Source: Candidatus Poribacteria bacterium (lineage in GTDB: Bacteria > Poribacteria > WGA-4E > WGA-3G). Taken from it: 37,797 bases of DNA. Every line of letters starts with the position of its first letter. Position 1 is the first letter of the stretch. The notes under the pieces are model-generated. The model was given only the letters and a program-made list of their open reading frames with translations, made no database searches and was not told the origin of the DNA. The stretch covers positions 1 through 37,797 of the forward strand of contig JAAXHI010000367.1 in assembly GCA_012270875.1 (NCBI GenBank), written 5' to 3'. Made by a program: the position numbers and the translations under genes. Shown piece by piece: positions 16,884 through 24,856 of the stretch.

Positions 16884-16973
16884 CTTAGCCCGTAACGAAG
16901 TGGAGGGCGGATCTACGGAAAGGTATTTCAAATTTCCAATCCGCCTTAACGAACCGCAAGGAACTTTAAAAAT
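16884..16973 (+). repeat. Leader element copy 2, before isomerase/epimerase
   Basis: This copy reads TAGCCCGTAACGAAGTGG, GGGCGGATCTACGGAAAGG, then ATCCGCC and GAACCGCAAGGAACTTTAAA up to ATG 16974. GGCGGAT and ATCCGCC can pair as a stem. AAGG is 12 nt from the start codon, as in the other copies. It appears to be the most compact, best-preserved form. The preceding 16816-16883 bases hold only degenerate ATCAG-type repeats. Confidence 0.65.
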
Positions 16974-17738
16974 ATGAAATGGTCGTTGAATACTTATCAA
17001 ACTTGTCAAGAATGGGAGTTAAGTCGGATCCTCGACACCGCTGAGGCTACCGGCTATCACGGTGTCGAATTATTGATGGACTACAAGCAGAAACACGGAT
17101 TCGAGTGGGATACGCCCAGAGAGGCTTGGGACGGATTAAAGGCACAGGTAGATGCAAGTGGCGTTGTAATCTCTTCGCTGACGAGTTGCCAAAATTTCCA
17201 CTCCGAAAACGCCGCCGATCGCGAGGAGACCGTCCGACGCGTTACACGCGTCATCGACATGGCGGAATTCATGGACTGCGATCATGTTCGCGTGCTCGGC
17301 GACCGGTATACTGACGAGAATCGTGATGCGGTCGTCGGTTATGTCACTGACGGACTGAAGGCATTCGGCACTTATGCCGCTGAAAAGGATATTACAGTCT
17401 CTATTGAGATGCACGGTTCTTTTACAGATCCAGACTCGGCGATGCAAGTCATTGAAGGTGTAAATCTCCCGAACGTCGGTTTTGTCTTCAATTCACAATT
17501 CGTCGGTTGCGATGCTGGCAGTATTGAACCCCTGTTTTCACGAGTAGCCGCTCACATCACATCGGTGCATACGCATCGTGTAGAAGAACCAGCGACATTT
17601 GATCTCTATCGTCAGATGTTCCAATGGCTCAATCGCATCGGTTTCTCAGGCTACATCTCCAACGAATGTGCTTATACCGGACCGGATCCCGAAAAGGTGC
17701 TTGCACTCTACGTTGGGCTTTTTAAAGCGTTTGTTTAA
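16974..17738 (+). CDS. Sugar phosphate isomerase/epimerase (xylose isomerase-like TIM barrel)
   Basis: The 254-residue protein matches the AP-endonuclease-2/xylose-isomerase-like family throughout (ATGYHGVELLMDYKQKHGF at the first strands). Probable metal ligands are Glu in VSIEMHGS, the NSQF segment where Asp is more usual, His in SVHTHR and Glu in SNECAY. Such proteins isomerise or epimerise sugars or keto-acids, or act on inositol derivatives; the substrate is unclear. It is the first gene of a tight three-gene operon (2-bp gap to the next), preceded by a leader element that supplies the AAGG ribosome site. Confidence 0.82.
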   Translation: MKWSLNTYQTCQEWELSRILDTAEATGYHGVELLMDYKQKHGFEWDTPREAWDGLKAQVDASGVVISSLTSCQNFHSENAADREETVRRVTRVIDMAEFMDCDHVRVLGDRYTDENRDAVVGYVTDGLKAFGTYAAEKDITVSIEMHGSFTDPDSAMQVIEGVNLPNVGFVFNSQFVGCDAGSIEPLFSRVAAHITSVHTHRVEEPATFDLYRQMFQWLNRIGFSGYISNECAYTGPDPEKVLALYVGLFKAFV

Positions 17739-17740
17739 AG

Positions 17741-19102
17741 ATGGACACACCACAATCCGCACATCTCTATAAACGGGTGGCAATCCCGGACATATTTCTA
17801 AACGAAACCGATGGACAGGCGTGGGGTGGCGATATCCGCATCGGTGATTTGACAGGCAACGGCACTGTCGATTTTTTGGTGTATAAGTCGCTCGGCGGTA
17901 TCCATCCGTGCTTCCTCGGCGCGTTTACGCTCGAAGGCGAACCGCTTTGGTCGTTTGGTGACAAGCAACTCGAAATCAGAGACGCGGATGCCAAGGATAC
18001 TCACTTAACAACGCTCTCACCTGACCGCCCGGGTCCCGTCGCTATTTACGACATTGACGCGGATGGGCAGGCAGAAGTTATCTGTTTTTGGGTAGATACA
18101 GATGCTTCGGAGGTGAGTAAATGGGATCTGTCTGCTGTCCACCTAATGATTTTAGACGGTGCGACGGGTGCTATTAAACACACCGCTGCACCAGAGGCGT
18201 TACGGCAGTGTGATGCATACGCTGAAGGTGAACGCCATATCTCTAACTATGTTCATCAACGGTTAATGATCGCTAATTTCTCAGGAAATGCCCAACCCCA
18301 GGATTTTGTCGTAAAAGTAGGTGTGAACCTGCTCGCCTTTAATCATAGACTGGAACTGCTCTGGCAGTACACCGACGAGTGGTTTCGCTATCCGAAGCAT
18401 TCTGCGTATATTCCGGCTGTCGGTGATTTTAATGGCGATGGGCTTGACGAGGTCAATGGTGGCAATTTCGGGCTTGCTGCGGACGGGACGGTGCTTTGGA
18501 ATCGTTTCTTTGGCGATAACATGGACTCGGTCTTAGTTTCGGAGTGGGATGGCGATAAACGAGCGATCCTCTCCGGGGGTGGACAGGTAATTGATACCGA
18601 AGGGAACACAATTCTTTCACTCGGTTTCGATATTGTGCCACACGGACAAGAAATCCGATGCGGTAAATTATTCTCGGACACATCTGAGGATGCCTTAGTT
18701 ATTCGTTACAACGGACACCATCCTGATCTGATGGTAGTAGACAAAAATGGACAAATTAGAAGCCGCTTTCATGTCGATGAAACACCGAACAATACTGGGT
18801 TGGAGGTGATCCGTTGGAATGGTGCGGGGGACCCTGAACTAATTTACAGCCCATCTGCGCTTTTCGATAATGATGGAAACAGAATCGTGATATTCCCTGA
18901 ACTCCCACCCCCGACCGGCGGTAAAATGGGGTGGTATCACTGCTTCCCCGCGGATGTCTGTGGCGATGCCCGCGAAGAGGTTATCCTCTATGATCCTTAT
19001 AGTGATGCAATCTATATCTACACGCCATCTCCTTTTCAACCCGATCTGTTTGATAGGTATCAGCATACCGAAAGGCAATATAATACGCGATTAATGGATT
19101 AA
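17741..19102 (+). CDS. FG-GAP/VCBS-type beta-propeller protein
   Basis: The 453-residue protein shows repeated calcium-loop-like motifs: GDLTGNGTVDFLV, YDIDADGQAEVICFW and VGDFNGDGLDEVNGGNFGL. These are typical of FG-GAP propellers and of the family PL11 rhamnogalacturonan-lyase fold. There is no signal peptide, so it is either cytoplasmic or exported by another route. No lyase residues can be assigned, and a carbohydrate-binding or lyase-like role is only suggested by the propeller and by its neighbours. Its start is 2 bp after the isomerase stop and its stop is 1 bp before the next gene, implying translational coupling. Confidence 0.7.
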   Translation: MDTPQSAHLYKRVAIPDIFLNETDGQAWGGDIRIGDLTGNGTVDFLVYKSLGGIHPCFLGAFTLEGEPLWSFGDKQLEIRDADAKDTHLTTLSPDRPGPVAIYDIDADGQAEVICFWVDTDASEVSKWDLSAVHLMILDGATGAIKHTAAPEALRQCDAYAEGERHISNYVHQRLMIANFSGNAQPQDFVVKVGVNLLAFNHRLELLWQYTDEWFRYPKHSAYIPAVGDFNGDGLDEVNGGNFGLAADGTVLWNRFFGDNMDSVLVSEWDGDKRAILSGGGQVIDTEGNTILSLGFDIVPHGQEIRCGKLFSDTSEDALVIRYNGHHPDLMVVDKNGQIRSRFHVDETPNNTGLEVIRWNGAGDPELIYSPSALFDNDGNRIVIFPELPPPTGGKMGWYHCFPADVCGDAREEVILYDPYSDAIYIYTPSPFQPDLFDRYQHTERQYNTRLMD

Positions 19103-19103
19103 A

Positions 19104-20372
19104 ATGATGGAAACCAATGGTATCAATAAATTTCTACTGATCTCGATTGATTGTTGGCGGTATGACGCGCTCAGCCGGACCAACCCGCTTCTCAACACGC
19201 CGAAGTTTGATCTGTTGACCGAAGATTTTTCGCTCGCTGAGAAGTTCTTCGTGTCAGCACCCGCGACCCGACCCTCTCATACTTCTTACTTCACAGGACT
19301 TTATCCATTTGAACACGGGGTCTACGGGCAGACTTATCTCAAGATGTTTCAAGGCATTCCGAACCTGTTTCAAATTTTCAATGACGCAGGTTACCATATT
19401 ACGGGACGTTCCGAACGTCCGGAAGTGTTCCGATTTCTCGATTTTGAGCCGTTCATCACATCGGTTGATCCGAATGCAGGGGCGCAGCATCTCGGTTCAC
19501 TTGAAGACCTGATACAACACCTAAAACAACCTTCGGATACACCGCAGTTCTGTTTCCTGCATTTTTGGTATACACATGGTGGGTACGGCATGAGCGGGAT
19601 TCCAGGCGCGCCAAGTCTCAAGTCGCTTGTTGATAACGGTAGGATGGATGAAGCGTTGCGTATCTATTACGCCGCTGCGACACATATTCTTGAGTTTAAA
19701 TTGGTTGAAATCCTGAAGCAACTTAAACTCCCTGAGTGGGCAGTCTTCATCTTCGGGGACCACGGGGAGGGGATCTGTGAAGAACTCATCGATCACGGCA
19801 GCACGCTGAATCAGAATGTACTACATGTGCCGTTGTTAGCGCATATCCCTGGCATGTCAGACCTCGAATTCCCGAAACCGCCGATTTCGGCGATAGACCT
19901 GTTCCCAACGATTCTCAACCTTGCAGGTATTGAGGTCGATTATCACGGATATGGACAAAATCTGCTATCTCCATCAAAATTTGATGAAAACCGCTTGGTA
20001 TTGTCGGAGTTGGATAGTCTGTACGGTATCGGTTTTCTCAGTCGAGATAACTTGGAAATGCCCCATCATCGCGTAACATCTCGGACAACAGTTGACAACG
20101 AGGAGATTAACAGGTATTCGGAAGGCGTTCGGCTCTGGTCACTGACGGATGGTGAACATCTCTATCGCGAGGACGAGCAGACAAGTGAGTTTGTATATCG
20201 GCGTGTCCTGAGCGGTGAAGACCTCACCTGCGAAGACCCTGACCGATTCCGCGACGCTTATGACGACCTCTTGGTGAACTCCAATTACCAGCACCTACAA
20301 GCGCAGGAATCCACAACTGAAGAGACAAAGATTTTAGAGGGTAAATTGCGGGATTTAGGGTATGTTGAGTAG
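19104..20372 (+). CDS. Sulfatase-like hydrolase with Thr nucleophile
   Basis: This 422-residue member of the alkaline phosphatase superfamily begins LLISIDCWRYDAL, with a metal-binding Asp16. The usual sulfatase CxPSR formylglycine site is missing. The nucleophile region is SAPATRPSHTSYFTGLYP, with Thr55 in the position used by phosphodiesterase/phosphonate-type relatives. The second metal site is GDHGEG (Asp219, His220) and DHGSTLNQN (His231). It therefore probably hydrolyses a phospho- or phosphono-ester, or transfers such a group, rather than being a matured sulfatase. There is no signal peptide. It is the last gene of the isomerase/propeller operon, which may act on one decorated sugar. 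Confidence 0.8.
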   Translation: MMETNGINKFLLISIDCWRYDALSRTNPLLNTPKFDLLTEDFSLAEKFFVSAPATRPSHTSYFTGLYPFEHGVYGQTYLKMFQGIPNLFQIFNDAGYHITGRSERPEVFRFLDFEPFITSVDPNAGAQHLGSLEDLIQHLKQPSDTPQFCFLHFWYTHGGYGMSGIPGAPSLKSLVDNGRMDEALRIYYAAATHILEFKLVEILKQLKLPEWAVFIFGDHGEGICEELIDHGSTLNQNVLHVPLLAHIPGMSDLEFPKPPISAIDLFPTILNLAGIEVDYHGYGQNLLSPSKFDENRLVLSELDSLYGIGFLSRDNLEMPHHRVTSRTTVDNEEINRYSEGVRLWSLTDGEHLYREDEQTSEFVYRRVLSGEDLTCEDPDRFRDAYDDLLVNSNYQHLQAQESTTEETKILEGKLRDLGYVE

Positions 20373-20464
20373 GATAATTTTATGTCGCTAATATCGTGGA
20401 TTCGGATAAGAGAATACAGTCCATGTTTGCGGTAAAATAGATGTTGAAAAAAGAAATAGAAGGA

Positions 20465-20498
20465 AAAAAGAGAGCCTCCAGTTTGATAACCGGCGGCT
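20465..20498 (-). terminator. Rho-independent terminator after toxin gene
   Basis: On the minus strand, AGCCGCCGGTT and AACTGGAGGCT form an 11-bp stem with one mismatch and one wobble, followed by CTCTTTTTTCC. It ends the toxin-antitoxin transcript. The same hairpin can also close the convergent plus-strand operon ending at 20372, although with a weaker T-tract. Confidence 0.7.
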
Positions 20499-20506
20499 TT
20501 CTTGCT

Positions 20507-20773
20507 TTATCTTCTTCTCTTACTTCTTATCAGTGCCATATACCCGTCATGGTCTCCGATCCAAAACCAGACCAGACCTTCCTCGCTTTCAAATGCCAAC
20601 GTTCGATAATTCTCACTGACCTTTGCTCTCCACCACTCGCCAACCTTCTCAAGTTCAAGAGAAGGGTGCCTTGGATTTTCCTTCAGCAAATTAAATTTCC
20701 TGTCTGCGAGTTTTTGAATGGGGGGTGGAAGTTTATCATAACAATCCCAAAACTCAGGGGTGGTCTTATAGAT
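20507..20773 (-). CDS. RelE/ParE-type toxin, start codon unclear
   Basis: The conserved part (TTPEFWDCYDKLPPPIQKLA, NPRHPSLELEKVG, WWRAKVSENYRTLA, VWFWIGDHDGY) is a standard RelE/ParE-superfamily toxin of about 88 residues. The ORF track shows only the last 60 because the first acceptable codon it finds is a TTG. In frame, the open region begins right after a stop overlapping the antitoxin end and contains no ATG or GTG; ATC at 20773 or TTG at 20689 are the only candidates. Expression from ATC would need coupling to the antitoxin stop (8-bp overlap). Otherwise the gene has lost its start and is inactive. Toxins of this family cut ribosome-bound mRNA or inhibit gyrase. Confidence 0.65.
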   Translation of the reverse strand: MYKTTPEFWDCYDKLPPPIQKLADRKFNLLKENPRHPSLELEKVGEWWRAKVSENYRTLAFESEEGLVWFWIGDHDGYMALIRSKRRR

Positions 20774-21071
20774 CGGTTAACCTCCCAGACTCAATATTTT
20801 CAAGTATTTCGTCGCGAAGATGGTCAAGTCTCCCGGCTTTTATATCTTCGTCAATTTGCTTATCCCAAGCATCTGAACGAGCCTTCAAGACTTCATAGAG
20901 ATTGTCTTTTAGAGTTGTCAATAGTGCTTTCTCGGTAGTTCCTTCACATTTATTAACCTCTGGAACATCTGGAATCTGTCCACTCCATCCAGTGGACGTT
21001 CTTGTTACATAAGCAGTATAGGTTTCCTCAAACCGAGGATCCTCTATTATAACTGATATGATACGTGTCAT
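20766..21071 (-). CDS. Antitoxin partner (HicB-like start, helical C-terminus)
   Basis: The 101-residue protein starts at ATG 21071. Its beginning (TRIISVIIEDPRFEETYTAY, TGWSGQIPDVPEV) resembles the folded region of HicB-like proteins. The second half is helical and charged (DEDIKAGRLDHLRDEILENI), fitting a toxin-wrapping tail. Its stop overlaps the toxin frame by 8 bp, the usual order for RelE-type operons (antitoxin first). Its exact antitoxin family is not certain. A nested hairpin lies directly upstream (21080-21121). Confidence 0.6.
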   Translation of the reverse strand: MTRIISVIIEDPRFEETYTAYVTRTSTGWSGQIPDVPEVNKCEGTTEKALLTTLKDNLYEVLKARSDAWDKQIDEDIKAGRLDHLRDEILENIESGRLTDL

Positions 21072-21079
21072 CTAATCTT

Positions 21080-21121
21080 CGGGCAGGAGACCCAACCCTT
21101 TAGGTTTCGGAGGAATGCCCG
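21080..21121. other. Nested stem-loop resembling an IS605-type right end
   Basis: Outer arms CGGGCA/TGCCCG enclose the inner hairpin AACC-CTTTA-GGTT, followed by CGGAGGAATG and then a run of seven T. The CTTTAGG core and following GGAGGAAT resemble right ends of IS200/IS605 tnpB elements on the plus strand, but no tnpB lies beside it. It could equally be a leader hairpin or terminator next to the antitoxin gene. The surrounding gap (21122-21488) holds only doubtful short ORFs. Confidence 0.4.
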
Positions 21122-21488
21122 CTCCTTTTTTTCTTGGATTAAAAAAGTGGTGCTGTTTTATACCACCCGCACACTGGGTATCTGAATTCTGGTGGGATGC
21201 TTCTTTTCGGAAGTGCTGTCACCATCTCCGATCCGACCTGACCCAGTATCCATATCAGAAGATAAAATGCTGGTAAAGCCTCGTCTCCGAGTGTATGTTG
21301 CCCCATCCACATCACAGTATCCAAGTTTGATAGAGACTTGGGGAGCATCCTTAGCTATCGCTACTACCAGTTCACGATAACGTTTAACTACCATTGTTTA
21401 GGCTGCCACGCCCAGATACTGCGATATTGTGTGTAGAAAACTGTTTAACTTGTGGAGTGGACGTTTGGCATACGCTTCGCACAGGTTT

Positions 21489-21508
21489 CCCAAGTCTTTA
21501 GACTTGGG
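21489..21508. other. Hairpin CCCAAGTC-TTTA-GACTTGGG, IS605-like
   Basis: A perfect 8-bp stem with a TTTA loop is followed by TAGTTGAC. This layout is reminiscent of the right terminus of IS200/IS605 elements. No transposase or TnpB reading frame remains between it and 21121; the minus-strand 78-codon ORF (21158-21394) is not recognised. The rest of the gap up to 21696 shows no gene. Confidence 0.4.
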
Positions 21509-21696
21509 TAGTTGACTTGATTGAATTTAAACTATATAACGGGTCTTACATGCAACCCGCCCACTACCATTCCACAGAATTGTATATAATATACAACAGA
21601 TTTTACACCAAAGTCAAACCTTTTTGTTCATTGTTTCTACAAGAAACCCCGATTAGATATTTCAGAACAGGACATGGATAACGAGATAGTGTTGCA

Positions 21697-22005
21697 TCAC
21701 TGTAATCCGTGTTTATTGACTGGAAAGACACTTTCACTGTCGGGTTTGAAAGGATTGTTGTTTACTAACGGGATGTTCCCTTTTTTCCGTTCAACGAGTT
21801 CCCAGTCGCCTGTTTTCCAATGCTTTTCGTAGGCATAGATCACATTGAGACCTTCAAATTCCAGCCAGACGCACTTCGCTTGCGGGTGAATTTCATCGTC
21901 TATAGAAGCGACAGCGTGTTCATGATTTTCAGACCAGATCAGACATTGCCGTTTCGGTTCTCGTGCTTCCCCGTGCGGTGGTGTGAACAGGTCCCTATAT
22001 TTCAT
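21697..22005 (-). CDS. Hypothetical protein, second gene of phosphoesterase operon
   Basis: The protein has 102 residues from ATG 22005, which follows AGAGGTGG; the track start at 22011 is a GTG. I do not recognise the family. The sequence is soluble, with the blocks CLIWSENHEHAVASIDDEI and AKCVWLEFEGLNVIYAYEKH and no signal peptide. It begins 8 nt after the stop of the phosphoesterase, so it is translationally linked to it. Confidence 0.55.
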   Translation of the reverse strand: MKYRDLFTPPHGEAREPKRQCLIWSENHEHAVASIDDEIHPQAKCVWLEFEGLNVIYAYEKHWKTGDWELVERKKGNIPLVNNNPFKPDSESVFPVNKHGLQ

Positions 22006-22013
22006 CACCACCT

Positions 22014-22499
22014 CTACAACTCATGAATTGTTGCCTCAAGTGTTGCAATATCCACAACGGCGACCGTTGCTTTCCCTGTCGTCCAGCCACCTGTTTCACC
22101 CGGATTGACCAATAGAGATTCACTTTTCTGGATGTCTATCTGATGGGTGTGTCCGTAGACGACGATATCGTAATCGCCGCTTTTGGCGATAGGCATCGCG
22201 AGTTCAGGATAGTGCATCACGGCGATGTCTTTGTCACCAAGCGAAGCACTTGCCAGATTAGGATATACCTCACCACCGATGGCTTCAAACCGTTTCGCAA
22301 CGACGATGCGTTCACCATCATTGTTTCCGAATACACCAACGGCACGGCAATTGAGGTCCCCTAACGGATCAATAGCAAACGGAGCGATAAAATCACCAGC
22401 ATGGACGACCAAATCCACACCGATTTCATTAAAAAGCGCAACAGCACGTTTGACGTTCGGGATATTGTCATGGCTGTCAGACATAACACCAAGTTTCAT
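22014..22499 (-). CDS. MJ0936/YfcE-type metallophosphoesterase
   Basis: The 161-residue protein contains the full set of calcineurin-like metal motifs of this small family: MSDSHDN near the start, VVHAGDF, GNNDGER, a His in VMHYPEL and YGHTHQ, ending with the NPGE motif (LLVNPGETGG). It would hydrolyse phosphodiesters using two metal ions in the cytoplasm; the physiological substrate is unknown. The ATG at 22499 is preceded by leader element copy 3, which gives AAGG 12 nt upstream. Confidence 0.88.
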   Translation of the reverse strand: MKLGVMSDSHDNIPNVKRAVALFNEIGVDLVVHAGDFIAPFAIDPLGDLNCRAVGVFGNNDGERIVVAKRFEAIGGEVYPNLASASLGDKDIAVMHYPELAMPIAKSGDYDIVVYGHTHQIDIQKSESLLVNPGETGGWTTGKATVAVVDIATLEATIHEL

Positions 22500-22589
22500 A
22501 ATTTTAAATTTCCTTGCGGTTAAACGGCGTGGTTTGTATCTTGACGCTTTCCGCTCAAGATCCGTCCTCCACTACGTTACTGACTACGG
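22500..22589 (-). repeat. Leader element copy 3, before phosphoesterase
   Basis: On the minus strand this reads GTAGTCAGTAACGTAGTGG, AGGACGGATCTTGAGCGG, then ACCGCAAGGAAATTTAAAAT up to ATG 22499. It aligns with copies 2 and 4. A local stem ATCTTGA/TCAAGAT lies in its middle. The AAGG-to-ATG distance is again 12 nt. Confidence 0.6.
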
Positions 22590-22629
22590 TTTCGTTAAAG
22601 ATGGAAAACCAATTTTCATGCATTCCTAT

Positions 22630-23895
22630 TTAGGCGACTACTGAGATGGGGATCCTGTGGATAACATTTCCGAGGTAGCCTTTGGGGTTCCACGGTTGGC
22701 TGAAAGGCTGCGCGGCACCTGTATCGTCATAAGCGCGTGCCCATATCTCATAATAACCTCTGTTCGCCAAGGCGAGTTCGGTTTCCCAATGGTACCAAGC
22801 GTACTTATTTGATGGCTGGATTAATTGAGTCTCTTGCCATTGAAGTCCGAAATCTGTGGAGATAAGCACCTTATTAATTTGGTTCTCGCCTGCCCATGCA
22901 TGTCCTCTTATCTTTATAGCATCACCCACGTTGAATTCAAGAGATGCTTGTGGCTGCGTAATCAAGGATTTTACCTGCCACGCCGTCGCAATACGCATAT
23001 CCGCAACAGGCGGTTTATCTCCCGGTGCTGTGGGATAAGCCGGGATACGATAAGAATACCCGCTCATTTTTTCGGAGTCGTGAACCCTATCTCTCACCCA
23101 GATACGATTAAGCCATTTCTGCATCGCACTTCCGATCCATCCGGGAACAATCAATCTCGCGGGGAATCCGTGTGCTGCTGGCAACACTTCTCCATTCATC
23201 TTCAAAGCGATGAGCGTATGTTCATCCATCGCCTTTTCGATCGGGATGCCCCGTGAAAAAGGTTCGCTGCCATCATTCGGGACATCTTCCCCATAGTTTC
23301 CGGTATAGACGGCACTCGGCTTCAACCCCGCGGCTTTCAAGACATCTCGCAAACGCACACCCGTCCATTCACTACAAGCGACCGCCCCACGTTGCCACGG
23401 GGTACCACTCACCTCCGGCACAAATAGGCTTCTCCCGTTCCCAGCACATTCCAGGACCACTTCCATAGTGACCTGTGGAAAACGATCTAAGTCATCCATA
23501 GACAGTGCCAGTTTTTTATGAACTTCACCCTCTATAACCAATTTCCATCCATGGGGATCCTGTCTCACGGCTCGTTCTGGAATGCCGCTATTGTTCCGGA
23601 CGAAATGTCGTTCTGTGGGGGTAACATCGTCATTGAGGAGATGCGGCACAAACTCGCCGTTAAAGGGTTGCTCGGTATGAACAAGCATGTCGGGCTTCGG
23701 AAGTCCTGCAGCCTGCGGGTCTTCCAAAACGACGGGCATGAGGCCTCTATCCAACAAACCTCGGTCAACGGCTTCGCAGCCTGCACCAAATATCCCCAAA
23801 CTCGCGAGGAATGCGCTTTTTCCCATCTTGGCAAGAAATCGGCGTCTGGTTTCAAACCTCTCTGTCAAATTGGGTTGGCACTCTATTTTTCGCAT
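22630..23895 (-). CDS. Tat-exported sulfite oxidase-like molybdopterin oxidoreductase
   Basis: The 421-residue protein has a twin-arginine signal (ETRRRFLAKMGKSAFLASLG) and a following GAGC that could be a lipobox (Cys40), so it may be a Tat lipoprotein. Residues 110-290 are the oxidoreductase molybdopterin domain, with the Mo-ligating Cys150 in VVLECAGNGRS and motifs HGFPARLIVPGWIG and KWLNRIWV. Residues 310-415 are the Mo-co dimerisation (Ig-like) domain (KVLISTDFGLQWQE, WARAYDDTGAAQPFSQPWNP). There is no haem domain, so electrons must leave to an external cytochrome. The substrate could be sulfite or another small oxoanion/S-oxide. Confidence 0.87.
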   Translation of the reverse strand: MRKIECQPNLTERFETRRRFLAKMGKSAFLASLGIFGAGCEAVDRGLLDRGLMPVVLEDPQAAGLPKPDMLVHTEQPFNGEFVPHLLNDDVTPTERHFVRNNSGIPERAVRQDPHGWKLVIEGEVHKKLALSMDDLDRFPQVTMEVVLECAGNGRSLFVPEVSGTPWQRGAVACSEWTGVRLRDVLKAAGLKPSAVYTGNYGEDVPNDGSEPFSRGIPIEKAMDEHTLIALKMNGEVLPAAHGFPARLIVPGWIGSAMQKWLNRIWVRDRVHDSEKMSGYSYRIPAYPTAPGDKPPVADMRIATAWQVKSLITQPQASLEFNVGDAIKIRGHAWAGENQINKVLISTDFGLQWQETQLIQPSNKYAWYHWETELALANRGYYEIWARAYDDTGAAQPFSQPWNPKGYLGNVIHRIPISVVA

Positions 23896-23935
23896 GATTG
23901 TGGCTCATTTTTTATGTGTTTACAAAGAATGCAAT

Positions 23936-24778
23936 CTACCCCAATAACGCTGCGTTGGGTTCGCCACGGTAAAGGACAACGCTATACTGCAACTCCAAAG
24001 CTTCATCGGACGCAAGACGGAGCGGTTCGTAGTAGACGAGTGAGGGATGGATTAAGCAGTAATTCTCGCGATTGCGGACCCACCACGTTGTCGGATAACG
24101 CGGGTTATCGGGGTGATCGACGATAGCGACCCCGTAGGTCTCGTTGTCTGTGAGGTGTTGTGTTGTGAAGCTGCACCAACGGCTCTGTTGACCGAAGATG
24201 TCCATCGGTTCAGTGCGTCCGTCTGCATCCAATAGATTGCCCGGCGTGATGCTATTGTCGAATCGGATCGCCATGCCGCTGTAGAATCTGCCGTCTGCCC
24301 CCGGTTCACCGCGTCGTAAATCTAAGACGACCTCACGATCGTTCGGCTGAAGTGTCAGCGACACAGAAATTTGCATCGCATCTGCTGTCGGTGGATGGAC
24401 GGTTATCTCTCGTTGTTCCGTTAGATGCGTTATGCCTTGCCAATCGATCCAGGCGTTCTCTGTTGTGAGATTCGCGCTGTCGGCATCTGCATTTTGCGAG
24501 ACAATCCGCTGATGCACAATTTTGCCGAAGCCTGTCGGATCGCTACCGGGTGCGGGTTGTTCCCAGAAATTGACTTCGTTGACCTTTTTCCACGCGACCC
24601 ATAATCCTTGGTGATGCACATGATCGCCGGGTTCGTTCATCGTAAGTGGAGGCGCACCGGGTAGGTTCAATGGATGACAGAATGGACGGTTGCCATCTTC
24701 AGGAAAATGGTAACCTAAGACCTGTTGTCCGTCCCAAGCGACAGTTAGACTGTGTTGTGTTTGTGAGAATGTAAACAT
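23936..24778 (-). CDS. PmoA/DUF6807 family protein
   Basis: The 280-residue protein has typical family features: SLTVAWDGQQVLGYHFPED near the N-terminus, then GDHVHHQGLWVAWKKVNEVNFW, LLDADGRTEPMDIFGQQ and VAIVDHPDNPRYPTTWWVR. The family is named after a methane oxygenase annotation, but members are found in sugar-catabolism loci and their biochemical function is unproven. No signal peptide is present. The start ATG has only a weak GGATAA upstream. Confidence 0.75.
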   Translation of the reverse strand: MFTFSQTQHSLTVAWDGQQVLGYHFPEDGNRPFCHPLNLPGAPPLTMNEPGDHVHHQGLWVAWKKVNEVNFWEQPAPGSDPTGFGKIVHQRIVSQNADADSANLTTENAWIDWQGITHLTEQREITVHPPTADAMQISVSLTLQPNDREVVLDLRRGEPGADGRFYSGMAIRFDNSITPGNLLDADGRTEPMDIFGQQSRWCSFTTQHLTDNETYGVAIVDHPDNPRYPTTWWVRNRENYCLIHPSLVYYEPLRLASDEALELQYSVVLYRGEPNAALLG

Positions 24779-24856
24779 ATTTTTATCCGTAATGTTGCTG
24801 ATTTTAGCGTCGATTCAACTAGGCACAAACTAAAAGTTTATGCTACAAATAGTGAA

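Noticed and set aside
19104-20372. Formylglycine-type sulfatase annotation
   Set aside because: The C/S-x-P-S-R site is absent; the region reads APATRPSH with Thr in the nucleophile position.
20441-20938. 165-codon plus-strand ORF across the toxin-antitoxin module
   Set aside because: Antisense to the RelE-type toxin and antitoxin, both supported by family motifs and a terminator.
21158-21394. 78-codon minus-strand ORF as a TnpB remnant
   Set aside because: No zinc-ribbon or catalytic motifs can be seen; only the flanking hairpins look IS605-like.
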